Shown here in pieces: positions 23,539-31,775 of a stretch of 38,701 bases of DNA. The DNA comes from Gemmatimonadota bacterium (GTDB lineage: Bacteria > Gemmatimonadota > Gemmatimonadetes > Palauibacterales > KS3-K002). Made by a program: the position numbers and the translations under genes. The stretch spans positions 1,851,857 to 1,890,557 of the forward strand of contig CP070815.1 of assembly GCA_020344215.1 (NCBI GenBank), read 5' to 3'. Numbering within the stretch: position 1 is the stretch's first letter; each line of letters begins with the position of its first letter. The notes below the pieces were generated by a model. That model was not told where the DNA came from. It ran no database searches and saw only the letters and a list, made by a program, of their open reading frames with translations.

Positions 23539-26274
23539 CTACTTCGTCGCGCGCTTCGCCTCCTGCTCGATCCAAGACACACCTTCAGTGATCCAGGTGG
23601 GCGGTACCTCGCCTTTCAGGTAGTAGTTGAACCACTCCAGCTGCCGATGGTGGTAGTCGATCTGGTTCGCCTTCTGCCGGTTGCCGTGGTTTTCGCCGCG
23701 GTAGACCAGCAGCACGAAGTCCTTGTCCAGACGTCGGGCGAAGTTGTACGCCTCGATCCCCTGGTGCCAGTCCACGTTGCCGTCTTCATCGCCGAACGCC
23801 ATCAGCAGGGGCGTCTCCAACTGGTCGAAGGCCATGACCGGCGAATTGCCGAGGTAGGCCTCCAGGTCCTGCCAGAGTGGGACCTCCATCCGCTCCTGGC
23901 TGTATTGAAAGTGACTCGTCTCAGGGAGCCCCGTGTTCCAAAAGATCATGCCGTACATGCTGACCAGGTTGGTGAGCGGTGCTCCGGCCACTGCCGCCGC
24001 GAACAGGTCGGAGTGCGCGGCGATGAAGGTGGTCTCGTACCCTCCCCAGGAGTGACCCATGATCCCGATCCGCTCCCGGTCCACCAGCCCGCTCTCGAGG
24101 ACCTTATTGACCGCGGCCTCTACACACTCCAGTGCCGAGAACCCCGGGTCACGCTTGCGAAACGTGATGTCGGGCATGAACACGAAGTAGCCCTGGCTGC
24201 TGAACACGGTGGGGTTATAGGCGCTGCGCTCCGAAGGTACGCGGTACCGGTGGATCCGGTCCGCGAGCCTCTCGTAGATGTAGACCACCATCGGGTACCG
24301 CTCGCCGGACTCGTATTCCGCCGGGTATACGAGGATCCCTTGCAACCGGGCATCGTTCACGGGGTTCTCGTACTCGATGAGCTCGGCCCGACCCCAACCG
24401 TAGTCGTCCTGGAAGGGATTGGTCTCCGTGACCTGCCGGGCCTCGCTGAGGGATGCGTCTCCGACGAAATAGTCGGGGGAGTCGTCGAAGGCCTGGGCCG
24501 AGTAGAGGTAGACTTCGGCGTCCTCGGCTTTCTGGAGCCGGGTCACCCACTTGTCCAGCCAGACGAGCCGCTCGGTAGCCCCATCCGGATCGAGACGGGC
24601 GTATCCCGCCTTCTTCGTATACGCCCCGATAACGTGGAGATAGATGGGAGACGACAGGTCGATGTACTCTTGCTCGGGATCGAGCTGGACGTAGCGGTGC
24701 CGGACTTCCTCCTCAGCTCCAGCGGTGAGCCGCTCGGCACCCGAGCCGTCGCTCCGTAGCTCCCACAGATCGTAGCGGTCGTAGACGATCACCGAGCTAT
24801 CGTCCTCCGTCCAACCGGCGACGCCGTACGGGAACCGCTCGGGCCGCGGATGATCGTCCTCCATATTCACCAGCGGCGTTGCGACTTCGGCGCTGATCTG
24901 CGCCCGCTCACCGGAGTCGAAGTCGTAGGTCCAGTACTGCTCATCCTCCATGTACATGGCGTAGCGACCGGAGCTGCTCAGGTAGAACCACAGCACGCGT
25001 TCCTGGATCAGTGTCTTCTCGCCCGTTGTCACGTCGATGCGGTAGAGGTCTTCAGGGGTGGGGAAGAACCTGCCGTACGCCTCGTAGGGCGTCTCGTCCA
25101 AGCCGAGCGCCAACCGCTGCCCCTTCGGCAGCCTCACCTCCTCGGTGAGCTCGTCACCCAGGCGTACCAGGCGGGCGGAGTCAAGATGCCACGCCGTGAG
25201 GAAGTTCTCCTCACTGAGACGTCGGTCGATCTGCTTTTGTCGAGGGATGACCATCGTGTCGCCGGCGTGCCAGACCTCCACGGTGGAGGAGTCCCGGACT
25301 GAGACCTGCTTCTCGGTGACAGGCTTCCGCGCCTGGATCCCGAAGAGGATTGTCGCGCCATCATCCGACCAGACCGGCGTCCGGTACTGAACGATCCGCA
25401 TCCCTTCGGGAAAGCTCTCGTCTTCAGCAGGATCGTAGATGAGTGCCTGGGGGGCGTCGGAATCCAACCGCCGCCACGCCAAGACGACCTGGGCGGTGTC
25501 TTCGTAAAGCGTATCGGGCTCCGCCCGGAGCAGAGCCAGGTCGTACGCATCTTCGCGCCACGACAGGTCGCCATAACGGACGCTCTTCGAGTCGAGCGGT
25601 CGAAGCACCCCGGTGGCGGGATCGAAGAGCTGAACGCCGTTCCCCGCGTCGCCCGAGGTGGACAACGTCATGGCCAGAAGATGCCCTTCATCCGACCAGG
25701 CGAAGCGGGAGACATTGCCGAAGCTGATGTCGGCCCCACTCCCCAGGTCCCTGACGACCAGGTCCGCGCCCACCCCCTCCTCCGCCTCTGCACTCTTGTG
25801 CCTCTCCATGGCCAGGAAACCGCCGTCACCGCTGAACGCGAACGCCGACACCTCGGCGATCATCAGCGTGTCACGGGTAGCTACCTGGAAGAGCCCCAGC
25901 GAGCTGCGGATGGGCTTGTCTTGTTCTCGGAGCTCCGCCTTCTCTTCCTCCGAGGGCTCGATCCGATAGGCGATCCAGCTGCCGTCCTCCGAGAACTCGG
26001 GAGCCGACCCGAAGCGAACGATCCAAGTCGAGTCGCTGACCAAGTTTACGATCCGCAGTTCGTTCTCCTCGTTGTTCCGGGTGATGCGGTACACCAGCCA
26101 CTCCCCGTCCGCGGAAAGCGTCGGGGGACCGAGCGACTCCCACTTCCCGTAGTCGTCGACGGTGAGGGGCTCCTGAGCCGCGCCCCCTGGTGCCATCGCC
26201 GCCAGCAGGACGAGCGAGAGCGCTCCTGCGGCGCTATGCTCGGAGTTTCTCTTCCGGCCAATGCTCGTACCCAT
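23539..26274 (-). CDS. Exported S9-family (prolyl oligopeptidase-like) serine peptidase
   Basis: A 911-residue exported peptidase. The signal peptide covers about residues 1-35 (SLVLLAAMAPGGAAQ). A long beta-propeller region (about 40-640) with repeated WSxDG-type strands (VWSDDGATILFG) precedes the alpha/beta-hydrolase domain. The catalytic triad is S742 in GHSWGGYE, D831 in GDEDGNVDW and H863 in GENHGN. S9 enzymes cleave short peptides, often after proline or releasing dipeptides. The length is above the usual 650-750 residues because the propeller region is long. The ATG at 26274 was chosen because it follows GGGAGATG and begins the signal sequence. The CPBP protease gene follows with no gap. 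It is divergent from the amino-acid permease gene, which fits peptide use as nutrients. Confidence 0.93.
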   Translation of the reverse strand: MGTSIGRKRNSEHSAAGALSLVLLAAMAPGGAAQEPLTVDDYGKWESLGPPTLSADGEWLVYRITRNNEENELRIVNLVSDSTWIVRFGSAPEFSEDGSWIAYRIEPSEEEKAELREQDKPIRSSLGLFQVATRDTLMIAEVSAFAFSGDGGFLAMERHKSAEAEEGVGADLVVRDLGSGADISFGNVSRFAWSDEGHLLAMTLSTSGDAGNGVQLFDPATGVLRPLDSKSVRYGDLSWREDAYDLALLRAEPDTLYEDTAQVVLAWRRLDSDAPQALIYDPAEDESFPEGMRIVQYRTPVWSDDGATILFGIQARKPVTEKQVSVRDSSTVEVWHAGDTMVIPRQKQIDRRLSEENFLTAWHLDSARLVRLGDELTEEVRLPKGQRLALGLDETPYEAYGRFFPTPEDLYRIDVTTGEKTLIQERVLWFYLSSSGRYAMYMEDEQYWTYDFDSGERAQISAEVATPLVNMEDDHPRPERFPYGVAGWTEDDSSVIVYDRYDLWELRSDGSGAERLTAGAEEEVRHRYVQLDPEQEYIDLSSPIYLHVIGAYTKKAGYARLDPDGATERLVWLDKWVTRLQKAEDAEVYLYSAQAFDDSPDYFVGDASLSEARQVTETNPFQDDYGWGRAELIEYENPVNDARLQGILVYPAEYESGERYPMVVYIYERLADRIHRYRVPSERSAYNPTVFSSQGYFVFMPDITFRKRDPGFSALECVEAAVNKVLESGLVDRERIGIMGHSWGGYETTFIAAHSDLFAAAVAGAPLTNLVSMYGMIFWNTGLPETSHFQYSQERMEVPLWQDLEAYLGNSPVMAFDQLETPLLMAFGDEDGNVDWHQGIEAYNFARRLDKDFVLLVYRGENHGNRQKANQIDYHHRQLEWFNYYLKGEVPPTWITEGVSWIEQEAKRATK

Positions 26275-26517
26275 CACTTCATCTCCCAGTCTGGTGCACC
26301 TTGTACTTGTGTCGTCTGCCCGGGTCATTCCTTCGGCACGATTTCGTGCGGCGCGCACGCGAGGTTCAGCTCGGTGCGAACCGGCGCGTCACGGGCGGAT
26401 GTGTGAGGGGAAGCTGAGATCGAGGCCACCGCACCGCAAGGCGCCGGACCGTCTGGACTACCCATGAACCTCAGGTTACTGTGACGCGCCCGGAATACAC
26501 GGAATGAGGCGCAGCGC

Positions 26518-27963
26518 ATGACGCAGGGCAGCCCGGACGGGAAGATAGGCGCGGAGCTGGTCCGCCAACTGGGCACCTTCGACTCCATCATGATGATGGT
26601 GGGGATCGTCATCGGGTCCGGCATCTTCCTGACCACCGGGATCATGGCCCAGAGCATCCCGTCGGCCGGGCTTCTGCTGCTGGCCTGGCTCGTGGGTGGC
26701 GTTCTCACTCTCACCGGCGCCCTCACCTTCGCCGAACTCGGCGCCGCGCTCCCGCACGCCGGGGGTCAGTACGTCTACTTGCGAGAGGCCTACGGCCACC
26801 TCTCCGGGTTTCTATTCGGGTGGATCCTGTTCCTGGTATCGATGGGCGGCTCGATCGCCGCTCTGGGCGTGGGCTTCGCGGAGTATGTAGGCTACTTCTT
26901 TCCCGCACTTTCCACTCAACGGTTCATCTTCTCGGCGGAACTCGACTTTCTCGGCGCGGGCCGGACCTACGCCCTGTCGGTGGGGCAGCTCGTCGGCGTC
27001 GGCGTCATCGTTCTGCTCTCAGCCTTCAACTATGTAGGGGTCGCGTTCGGGAAACTGATCCAGAACGTGTTCACGGTTGTGAAGATCGGGGCGATACTCG
27101 CCTTCATCGTTTTGGGGTTCACCATCGGAACGACCGTCCCGATCGACTTCACGGTCAACCCGACGAGCCTGAGCACCGGCCAGCTGTTCTTCGGCTTCGG
27201 CGTCGCCATCATAGCCGTCTCCTGGGCCTTCGACGGCTGGCACAACGTCACCTACATCGCCGGGGAAATCGAGAATCCCAAGCGCAACCTGCCCGTCGCG
27301 CTGGTCGCCGGGACGCTGATCATCACGTCGCTTTACGTGCTGGTGAACGTCGTCTACCTGCTCGCGCTCCCCGTCCCCGATATGGTTGGAGTCGTGAGAA
27401 TCGCCGAGCGGGCCGCCACCGCTCTGCACGGCGACGTTGCGGCAGCCCTCATCTCGGCGGCCGTCATCGTTTCGACCTTCGGGGCGTTGAACGGCGCCAT
27501 TTTCGTGGCGCCGCGCGTCTATTACGCGATGGCGCGTGACGGAATCTTCTTTCGGAAGGTCGGGGAGGTGCACCCGCGGTTCTGTACCCCGGCATTCGCG
27601 ATCCTCTTACAGGCCGTTTGGGCAAGCCTGCTCACCCTGACCGGCAGTTACGAACAACTGTTCACCTACGTGGTGTTCATCTCGTTCATCTTCTGGATGG
27701 CGGCCGCCGCGGCGGTGTTCGTCCTCAGGCGGACGCGCCCCGATCTCCCCAGGCCGTACAAGACCTGGGGTTATCCTGTCGTCCCCCTCGTGTTCATCGT
27801 CTCCATGGGCACGATTCTCATCAACACGCTGATCGCCAGGCCCGTGGAGTCCCTGGCCGGTCTCGGGATTACGATCCTCGGAGTGCCGGTCTACTACCAC
27901 TGGCGCCGGCGCTCGCGCCTAAGCGAAGGGGAGTCGGAGACTAGCTCTCATGTTGAGAAATGA
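26518..27963 (+). CDS. APC-superfamily amino-acid permease
   Basis: A 481-residue inner-membrane transporter with about 12 hydrophobic helices. The first helix carries the APC signature MVGIVIGSGIF, with the unwound GSG substrate-binding segment, followed by LTFAELGAALPHAGGQYVYL. In the middle are WAFDGWHNVTYIAGEIENPKRNLP and APRVYYAMARDG, typical of the LAT/YfnA-type group that moves neutral or cationic amino acids. The substrate cannot be set by eye. The ATG at 26518 has TGAGG ten bases upstream. The stop codon overlaps the next gene's start by 14 bases, so it is translationally coupled to the DDAH-type enzyme; arginine derivatives or citrulline are plausible cargo (inference). Confidence 0.92.
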   Translation: MTQGSPDGKIGAELVRQLGTFDSIMMMVGIVIGSGIFLTTGIMAQSIPSAGLLLLAWLVGGVLTLTGALTFAELGAALPHAGGQYVYLREAYGHLSGFLFGWILFLVSMGGSIAALGVGFAEYVGYFFPALSTQRFIFSAELDFLGAGRTYALSVGQLVGVGVIVLLSAFNYVGVAFGKLIQNVFTVVKIGAILAFIVLGFTIGTTVPIDFTVNPTSLSTGQLFFGFGVAIIAVSWAFDGWHNVTYIAGEIENPKRNLPVALVAGTLIITSLYVLVNVVYLLALPVPDMVGVVRIAERAATALHGDVAAALISAAVIVSTFGALNGAIFVAPRVYYAMARDGIFFRKVGEVHPRFCTPAFAILLQAVWASLLTLTGSYEQLFTYVVFISFIFWMAAAAAVFVLRRTRPDLPRPYKTWGYPVVPLVFIVSMGTILINTLIARPVESLAGLGITILGVPVYYHWRRRSRLSEGESETSSHVEK

Positions 27964-28762
27964 AGGTGATCGGCTCAGGCGCGTAGTCGTTTCGACGCCG
28001 CGTGACGCCTACTTCGATATCAGCACGCACGCTGGGGCAAACATCCCGGAGCTCGCTGATCGAGACCGGACGCTCCGGCAGCACGATAGCCTGAAGGCGG
28101 CGATGGCCGAATTCGGCTGCAAGGTCATCGACGTGCCGGAGCGGCCCGGCGACCCCAACTCGGTGTTCACGCGCGACGTCGCCCTCTGCACACCACGTGG
28201 CCACATCAAGCTGCGGATGGGTCTCGAGGCCAGGAGAGGCGAAGAAGAGTGGATGTCGCGTGCGCTGGAAGAACTCGGCGAGCCGTGCATCGGTGGGATC
28301 GCCGCGCCCGGTACGGTCGAGGGCGGTGACGTGGTTCTCATGGGCTCGGTAGCCTTTCTGGGAATCTCCGTCAGGACGAACGAAGAAGGCGCCAGGCAGT
28401 TGGGCGCGCTGCTCAGCGACATGGGCTACGAGGTTCGCACGGCACAGCTAGGAAGCACCTACATGCACCTCGGTGGCCCGATGAGCGCCATCGGCCCGGA
28501 GCGCGTCCTCCGCTGCCGCGGTGTCTTCCCCGACGATTTCTTCAGGGGCTTCGACACCGTGGAGGTCGACCCGCAAGGCCCGTCGACCGGTAACGTCATC
28601 TGCCTGGCCGACAACGAGGTCATCGCAAACGCCGCCGAGAACGCACCTGTCATCCGCGAGCTCGAGCGCAACGATGTCAAGGTGCACGGCCTCGACCTAT
28701 CGGAACTCAGGAAGGGCGCGGGCGGTCCCAGCTGCCTCGTCCTACCGGTCGAGCGGGAATGA
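27950..28762 (+). CDS. Dimethylarginine dimethylaminohydrolase / arginine deiminase-like enzyme
   Basis: A 270-residue cytoplasmic enzyme of the guanidino-group modifying (amidinotransferase) fold. Conserved elements: FTRD (D76) in the first blade, EGGDV (124-128), H173 in MHLGGPMSAIG and the nucleophile C262 in GGPSCLVLPVER. The length and motif order fit DDAH, which splits methylated arginines to citrulline and methylamines; arginine deiminases are longer. The residue after HL is Gly where Asp or Lys is common, so the precise substrate is open. The gene overlaps the end of the permease gene by 14 bases. Twelve bases after its stop codon the palindromic element at 28774 begins. Confidence 0.88.
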   Translation: MLRNEGDRLRRVVVSTPRDAYFDISTHAGANIPELADRDRTLRQHDSLKAAMAEFGCKVIDVPERPGDPNSVFTRDVALCTPRGHIKLRMGLEARRGEEEWMSRALEELGEPCIGGIAAPGTVEGGDVVLMGSVAFLGISVRTNEEGARQLGALLSDMGYEVRTAQLGSTYMHLGGPMSAIGPERVLRCRGVFPDDFFRGFDTVEVDPQGPSTGNVICLADNEVIANAAENAPVIRELERNDVKVHGLDLSELRKGAGGPSCLVLPVERE

Positions 28763-28773
28763 ACTAACGGCAG

Positions 28774-28961
28774 ACTAGCAGCCTGCTGAAGGCTGGTACG
28801 ATCTCCCAGGGGGTGCCAGGGGAGTCGTCCGAGCGCAGTTTGGAGCGCGCCGCCGGCGCAGCCGCCGTACCAGCAAACGAGCCGCGCGACACGAAGCGAG
28901 ACGACTCCCCTGGCGCCCCCCGCGCACGAGCGACTCTGGCGCTCTTCAGCAGCCTGCTAGT
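28774..28961. mobile_element. 188-bp palindromic MITE-like element
   Basis: Terminal inverted repeats of 18 bp with one mismatch: ACTAGCAGCCTGCTGAAG (28774-28791) and CTTCAGCAGCCTGCTAGT (28944-28961). Inside are two more inverted pairs: GCTGGTACG (28792-28800) with CGTACCAGC (28866-28874), and GCCAGGGGAGTCGTC (28815-28829) with its exact complement at 28900-28914. It encodes no protein. It fills the gap between two convergent genes, and its right end provides the TAG stop of the amidohydrolase. No clear target-site duplication is visible. Confidence 0.7.
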
Positions 28962-30381
28962 GTAAGCCCACCGTGCCGACGACCGACGCGAAGAGCTTTG
29001 CCGAGTCGTAGCCGACCCCATCCTTGAACACCAGCTCGACGTTCCGCACGTCGCTGATGTCCGTCGACGGGTCCCCGCTGACCACTACGAGGTCCGCCAG
29101 TTTCCCGACGACGATACTACCGATCCGGTCATCCATCTCCAGATAGCGCGCCCCGTTTAGGGTCGCGACCTCGATCGCCTCGACCGGGGAGAACCCGGCC
29201 TCGACCAGCAGCTCGATGGCGCGCCAGTTCGAGTACCCTGCCACCACACCGCCGTAGCCGGTGGGGTCGGTGCCTACGACCAAGAGACCGCCGGCCTCGG
29301 CGAACGCATGCTCCATCTCCATCTCTTTCCTGAAGAGGATAGACCACTCGCTCTCTTCCTGGCTGGCGATTCGGACTCGCGTACGCAGGTACTGCTCTCG
29401 CGCCTCCGGTAGCATCGCGTCGATCGCCCCGCTCGCGGCAGGTGGTCGACCCGGCGTGTACGTCTCGAAGACGGGGAGCGTAGAGGTCATGGCAACTTCG
29501 TGCTCGACGAGATGCTGAACCAGCCCCTTGAACTCAGGGCCTTCGATGTCCAGATCGATCAGCGAAGCGCTCCTCGCGTCACCCGGCGGGCAGCTGTCCT
29601 CCTCTTTGTCGGGCACGAAGTCGGTGCTGGCAAGAAAGCCATGCTCGAGATCGTCTATTCCGAGCTCCGCCGCCTCGCGGAACGTCACCGAGCAAAGGTG
29701 CCCCGTCAGCTTCAAGCCACGTGCGTGCGCGTCGTCGATGGCGGCCTCCAGCTCGGCCCGCGAGATTTGCATGTACGCCTTGAACGACGTCATGCCCTCA
29801 TCGGCCCAGTAAGCCACCATCTTTCGCGCGTCCTCAGGGCCTGCGAGCGCCTTGACGCCGAGCAGCGGCAAGCCCGGCCCATTCAGATAAGGACCGGTGA
29901 TCTCCATTCGCGGTCCGGGAATCTCGCCGGCGTCGATAACCCGCTTGAGGTTGAGGTCTAAGTACGGGACCATGCTGCCAGCTGTACGGATCGTTGTCGC
30001 GCCACCGGCGAGGTAGAGGCGCGGGAAGCTATACGACTGCGGATTGTAGTCGCCCCGGCCCGCCGGGTAGAACATATGCTCGTGCAGCATCACGTAGCCC
30101 GGGAGCACGGTCCGCCCGGAAAGCTCAAGGACCTCCGCACCAACGGGCACATCGACCGCTCCTGCATCGCCGACGGCAACGATGACGCCATCACGAATGA
30201 CGACGGTCTGATTCTCGATCGCCGGCGCCCCCGTGCCGTCGATCACGCGGACGCCGGCGAGTGCGACGACCGGCGCATCGACGCGCACGAACTCCAGAAC
30301 CTGCGATGACGGCGAGTCGGTCTGTCGCTGCGCGAGGCCCGGAATGACGACGAGTGCGATCAGGTAGACTGTAAACCGCAT
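28957..30381 (-). CDS. Exported metal-dependent amidohydrolase
   Basis: A 474-residue exported hydrolase of the amidohydrolase superfamily (prolidase/imidazolonepropionase-like group). A signal peptide occupies residues 1-18. Metal site residues are complete: H100 and H102 (LHEHMF), K201 (SFKAYM, probably carbamylated), H228 (TGHLCS), H247 (LEHGF) and D372 (VGTDPTGYGG). The N- and C-terminal strands (VRVIDGTGAPAIENQ; GSIVVGKLADLVVVSGDP) form the usual small beta-domain. Related exported enzymes cleave dipeptides or N-acyl bonds. The ATG at 30381 is preferred over longer options since it follows GGGGAGG and starts the signal peptide. The TAG stop and last His codon overlap the inverted repeat of the 28774-28961 element, so the C-terminus may have been altered by its insertion. 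Confidence 0.9.
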   Translation of the reverse strand: MRFTVYLIALVVIPGLAQRQTDSPSSQVLEFVRVDAPVVALAGVRVIDGTGAPAIENQTVVIRDGVIVAVGDAGAVDVPVGAEVLELSGRTVLPGYVMLHEHMFYPAGRGDYNPQSYSFPRLYLAGGATTIRTAGSMVPYLDLNLKRVIDAGEIPGPRMEITGPYLNGPGLPLLGVKALAGPEDARKMVAYWADEGMTSFKAYMQISRAELEAAIDDAHARGLKLTGHLCSVTFREAAELGIDDLEHGFLASTDFVPDKEEDSCPPGDARSASLIDLDIEGPEFKGLVQHLVEHEVAMTSTLPVFETYTPGRPPAASGAIDAMLPEAREQYLRTRVRIASQEESEWSILFRKEMEMEHAFAEAGGLLVVGTDPTGYGGVVAGYSNWRAIELLVEAGFSPVEAIEVATLNGARYLEMDDRIGSIVVGKLADLVVVSGDPSTDISDVRNVELVFKDGVGYDSAKLFASVVGTVGLH

Positions 30382-30488
30382 GGCCGCCTCCCCTGCAAGT
30401 GCATTTACATGGCTAGGCTGTGCTGCAAGATAGGACGCTTCACGCACTGAGGCGAGATGAGAAGTAAGGCGCGCGCCCACGGCCCAAC

Positions 30489-30504
30489 AGCTCTTGTTAG
30501 AGCT
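30489..30504 (-). terminator. Short hairpin after the SurE-like gene
   Basis: AGCTCT-TGTT-AGAGCT, a perfect 6-bp stem with a 4-base loop, 64 bases downstream of the SurE-like stop codon. Only a GTT follows on the minus strand, with no real U tract, so terminator activity is doubtful. Confidence 0.3.
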
Positions 30505-30567
30505 ACTGGCCTTCGAGGAAGTCCTGCGCGCCGGCCTCCGCGACCACTACCATCGATCGTCATGCGA

Positions 30568-31539
30568 CTAGTGCTTTCGTTCCGGCGGCCAGGCCGGAAA
30601 CGCGCCTAACCTATCGCGAAGCTCGTCGATGAACGTGTAATCGTGCTCATCCGCGCGCATCGCGGTGACGACGATGTAGTCCTGACTGTAGAGCAGGATG
30701 TCGCTCTCGGCGGGCGGAAGTTCAGAGATCTCGGGGACCTGAAGCAGCCAGACCTGTCGCGGCCCCTCCTCGCCTTCGCCGATGAGCGGTGGTGCTTTCT
30801 CGAAGTAGCGGCCTCCGAGCGTTGAGGCACGAGGAGCCACGCGGACACCCTTGATCTCCGACGGCAGCTTCCTCGGCAAGGCCACGGTCAGGTACTGCCC
30901 GGGCTCCAGAGCGAGGACGAGCTCGCTTCGAGCCAGCCGAGCGATCCAGGCGGCCAGCGCCTCCACCGCTTCCTCTTCATCATCGTCCAATCCGGACACC
31001 GCGATCGCCGGGACACCGAAGAACGCAGCCGCGCGCGCGGCGCCAATCGTGCCCGATCCGAGCCACGACGGACCGAGGTTTGGGCCCCCGTTCGGCCCGG
31101 AGATGACAAGGTCGGGCGGGTCGTCCCTCAAGATGCCGCGCAGCGCCAGAGCCACGCAGTCGGCCGGGTATCCATCGACCACATGCACCTCGACGCGCCT
31201 GCCGCCCTCGTCAAACTGCCCCGACCAGACCAGCTCCGACTCGAGGGCTCGTTTGCCCATCGAGAGGTTCATGTGATGCGTTGTGCCGCTCCGATTCTGG
31301 GCCGGGAGGACAACGTACACCTCCGCGAAAGCCGCCAGGGCTCTCGCCAGGGGAGCCACGCGGTCTCCCAGCTCTTCGACACCGTCGTCGTTAGTGACAA
31401 CGATCCGAAGGGGACGATCGCGAGTCGACGGCATGTCTTGCGCGACAACTGAGGTCACACAGACCGGTTGCAGCAGCCAAGCGAAAAGTCCCGCCAAGCC
31501 GAGACCCCGCCACGATCTCTTCGACTGACCCAGCCTCAT
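30568..31539 (-). CDS. surE: SurE-family 5'/3'-nucleotidase with signal peptide
   Basis: A 323-residue SurE-fold phosphatase that removes phosphate from nucleoside monophosphates. Metal and catalytic residues match E. coli SurE D8, D9, S39 and N92: D51/D52 in VVTNDDGV, S84 in NRSGTTHH and N150 in SGPNGGPNLG. The fold follows through DGYPADCVALAL and AIAVSG. Unlike cytoplasmic SurE (about 250 residues), it starts with a basic stretch and hydrophobic segment (GLGLAGLFAWLLQPVCVTSVVAQ), so it is probably secreted to the periplasm. The ATG at 31539 has AAGGGGGAACG upstream; a longer frame begins at 31683 without signal. It is divergent from the serine hydrolase gene. The gene symbol denotes family membership only. 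Confidence 0.85.
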   Translation of the reverse strand: MRLGQSKRSWRGLGLAGLFAWLLQPVCVTSVVAQDMPSTRDRPLRIVVTNDDGVEELGDRVAPLARALAAFAEVYVVLPAQNRSGTTHHMNLSMGKRALESELVWSGQFDEGGRRVEVHVVDGYPADCVALALRGILRDDPPDLVISGPNGGPNLGPSWLGSGTIGAARAAAFFGVPAIAVSGLDDDEEEAVEALAAWIARLARSELVLALEPGQYLTVALPRKLPSEIKGVRVAPRASTLGGRYFEKAPPLIGEGEEGPRQVWLLQVPEISELPPAESDILLYSQDYIVVTAMRADEHDYTFIDELRDRLGAFPAWPPERKH

Positions 31540-31775
31540 TCTCGTTCCCCCTTTTCCAAGTGCCCTGCCGCGGCGGCCACACCAAGTTGCCGCGGTGGCT
31601 CCGTTCGACCCTGTACCGTGACACACGCCGACAGTATAAGCGGCGAGGAGGGACGTCCGCCAATCACTCGTTGATCGCCGCACGCCTCGATCACATCTTT
31701 ACCCTGAGGTCCGTCTCTAACCGGAATCGTCGCGATTATCTTCATTGACCGCCTGAGAAAGCGCAAGGTCGTACA

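Noticed and set aside
23647..24759. A 370-residue open frame antisense to the S9 peptidase
   Set aside because: It lies over the catalytic domain of a clear peptidase gene and shows no independent evidence of coding.
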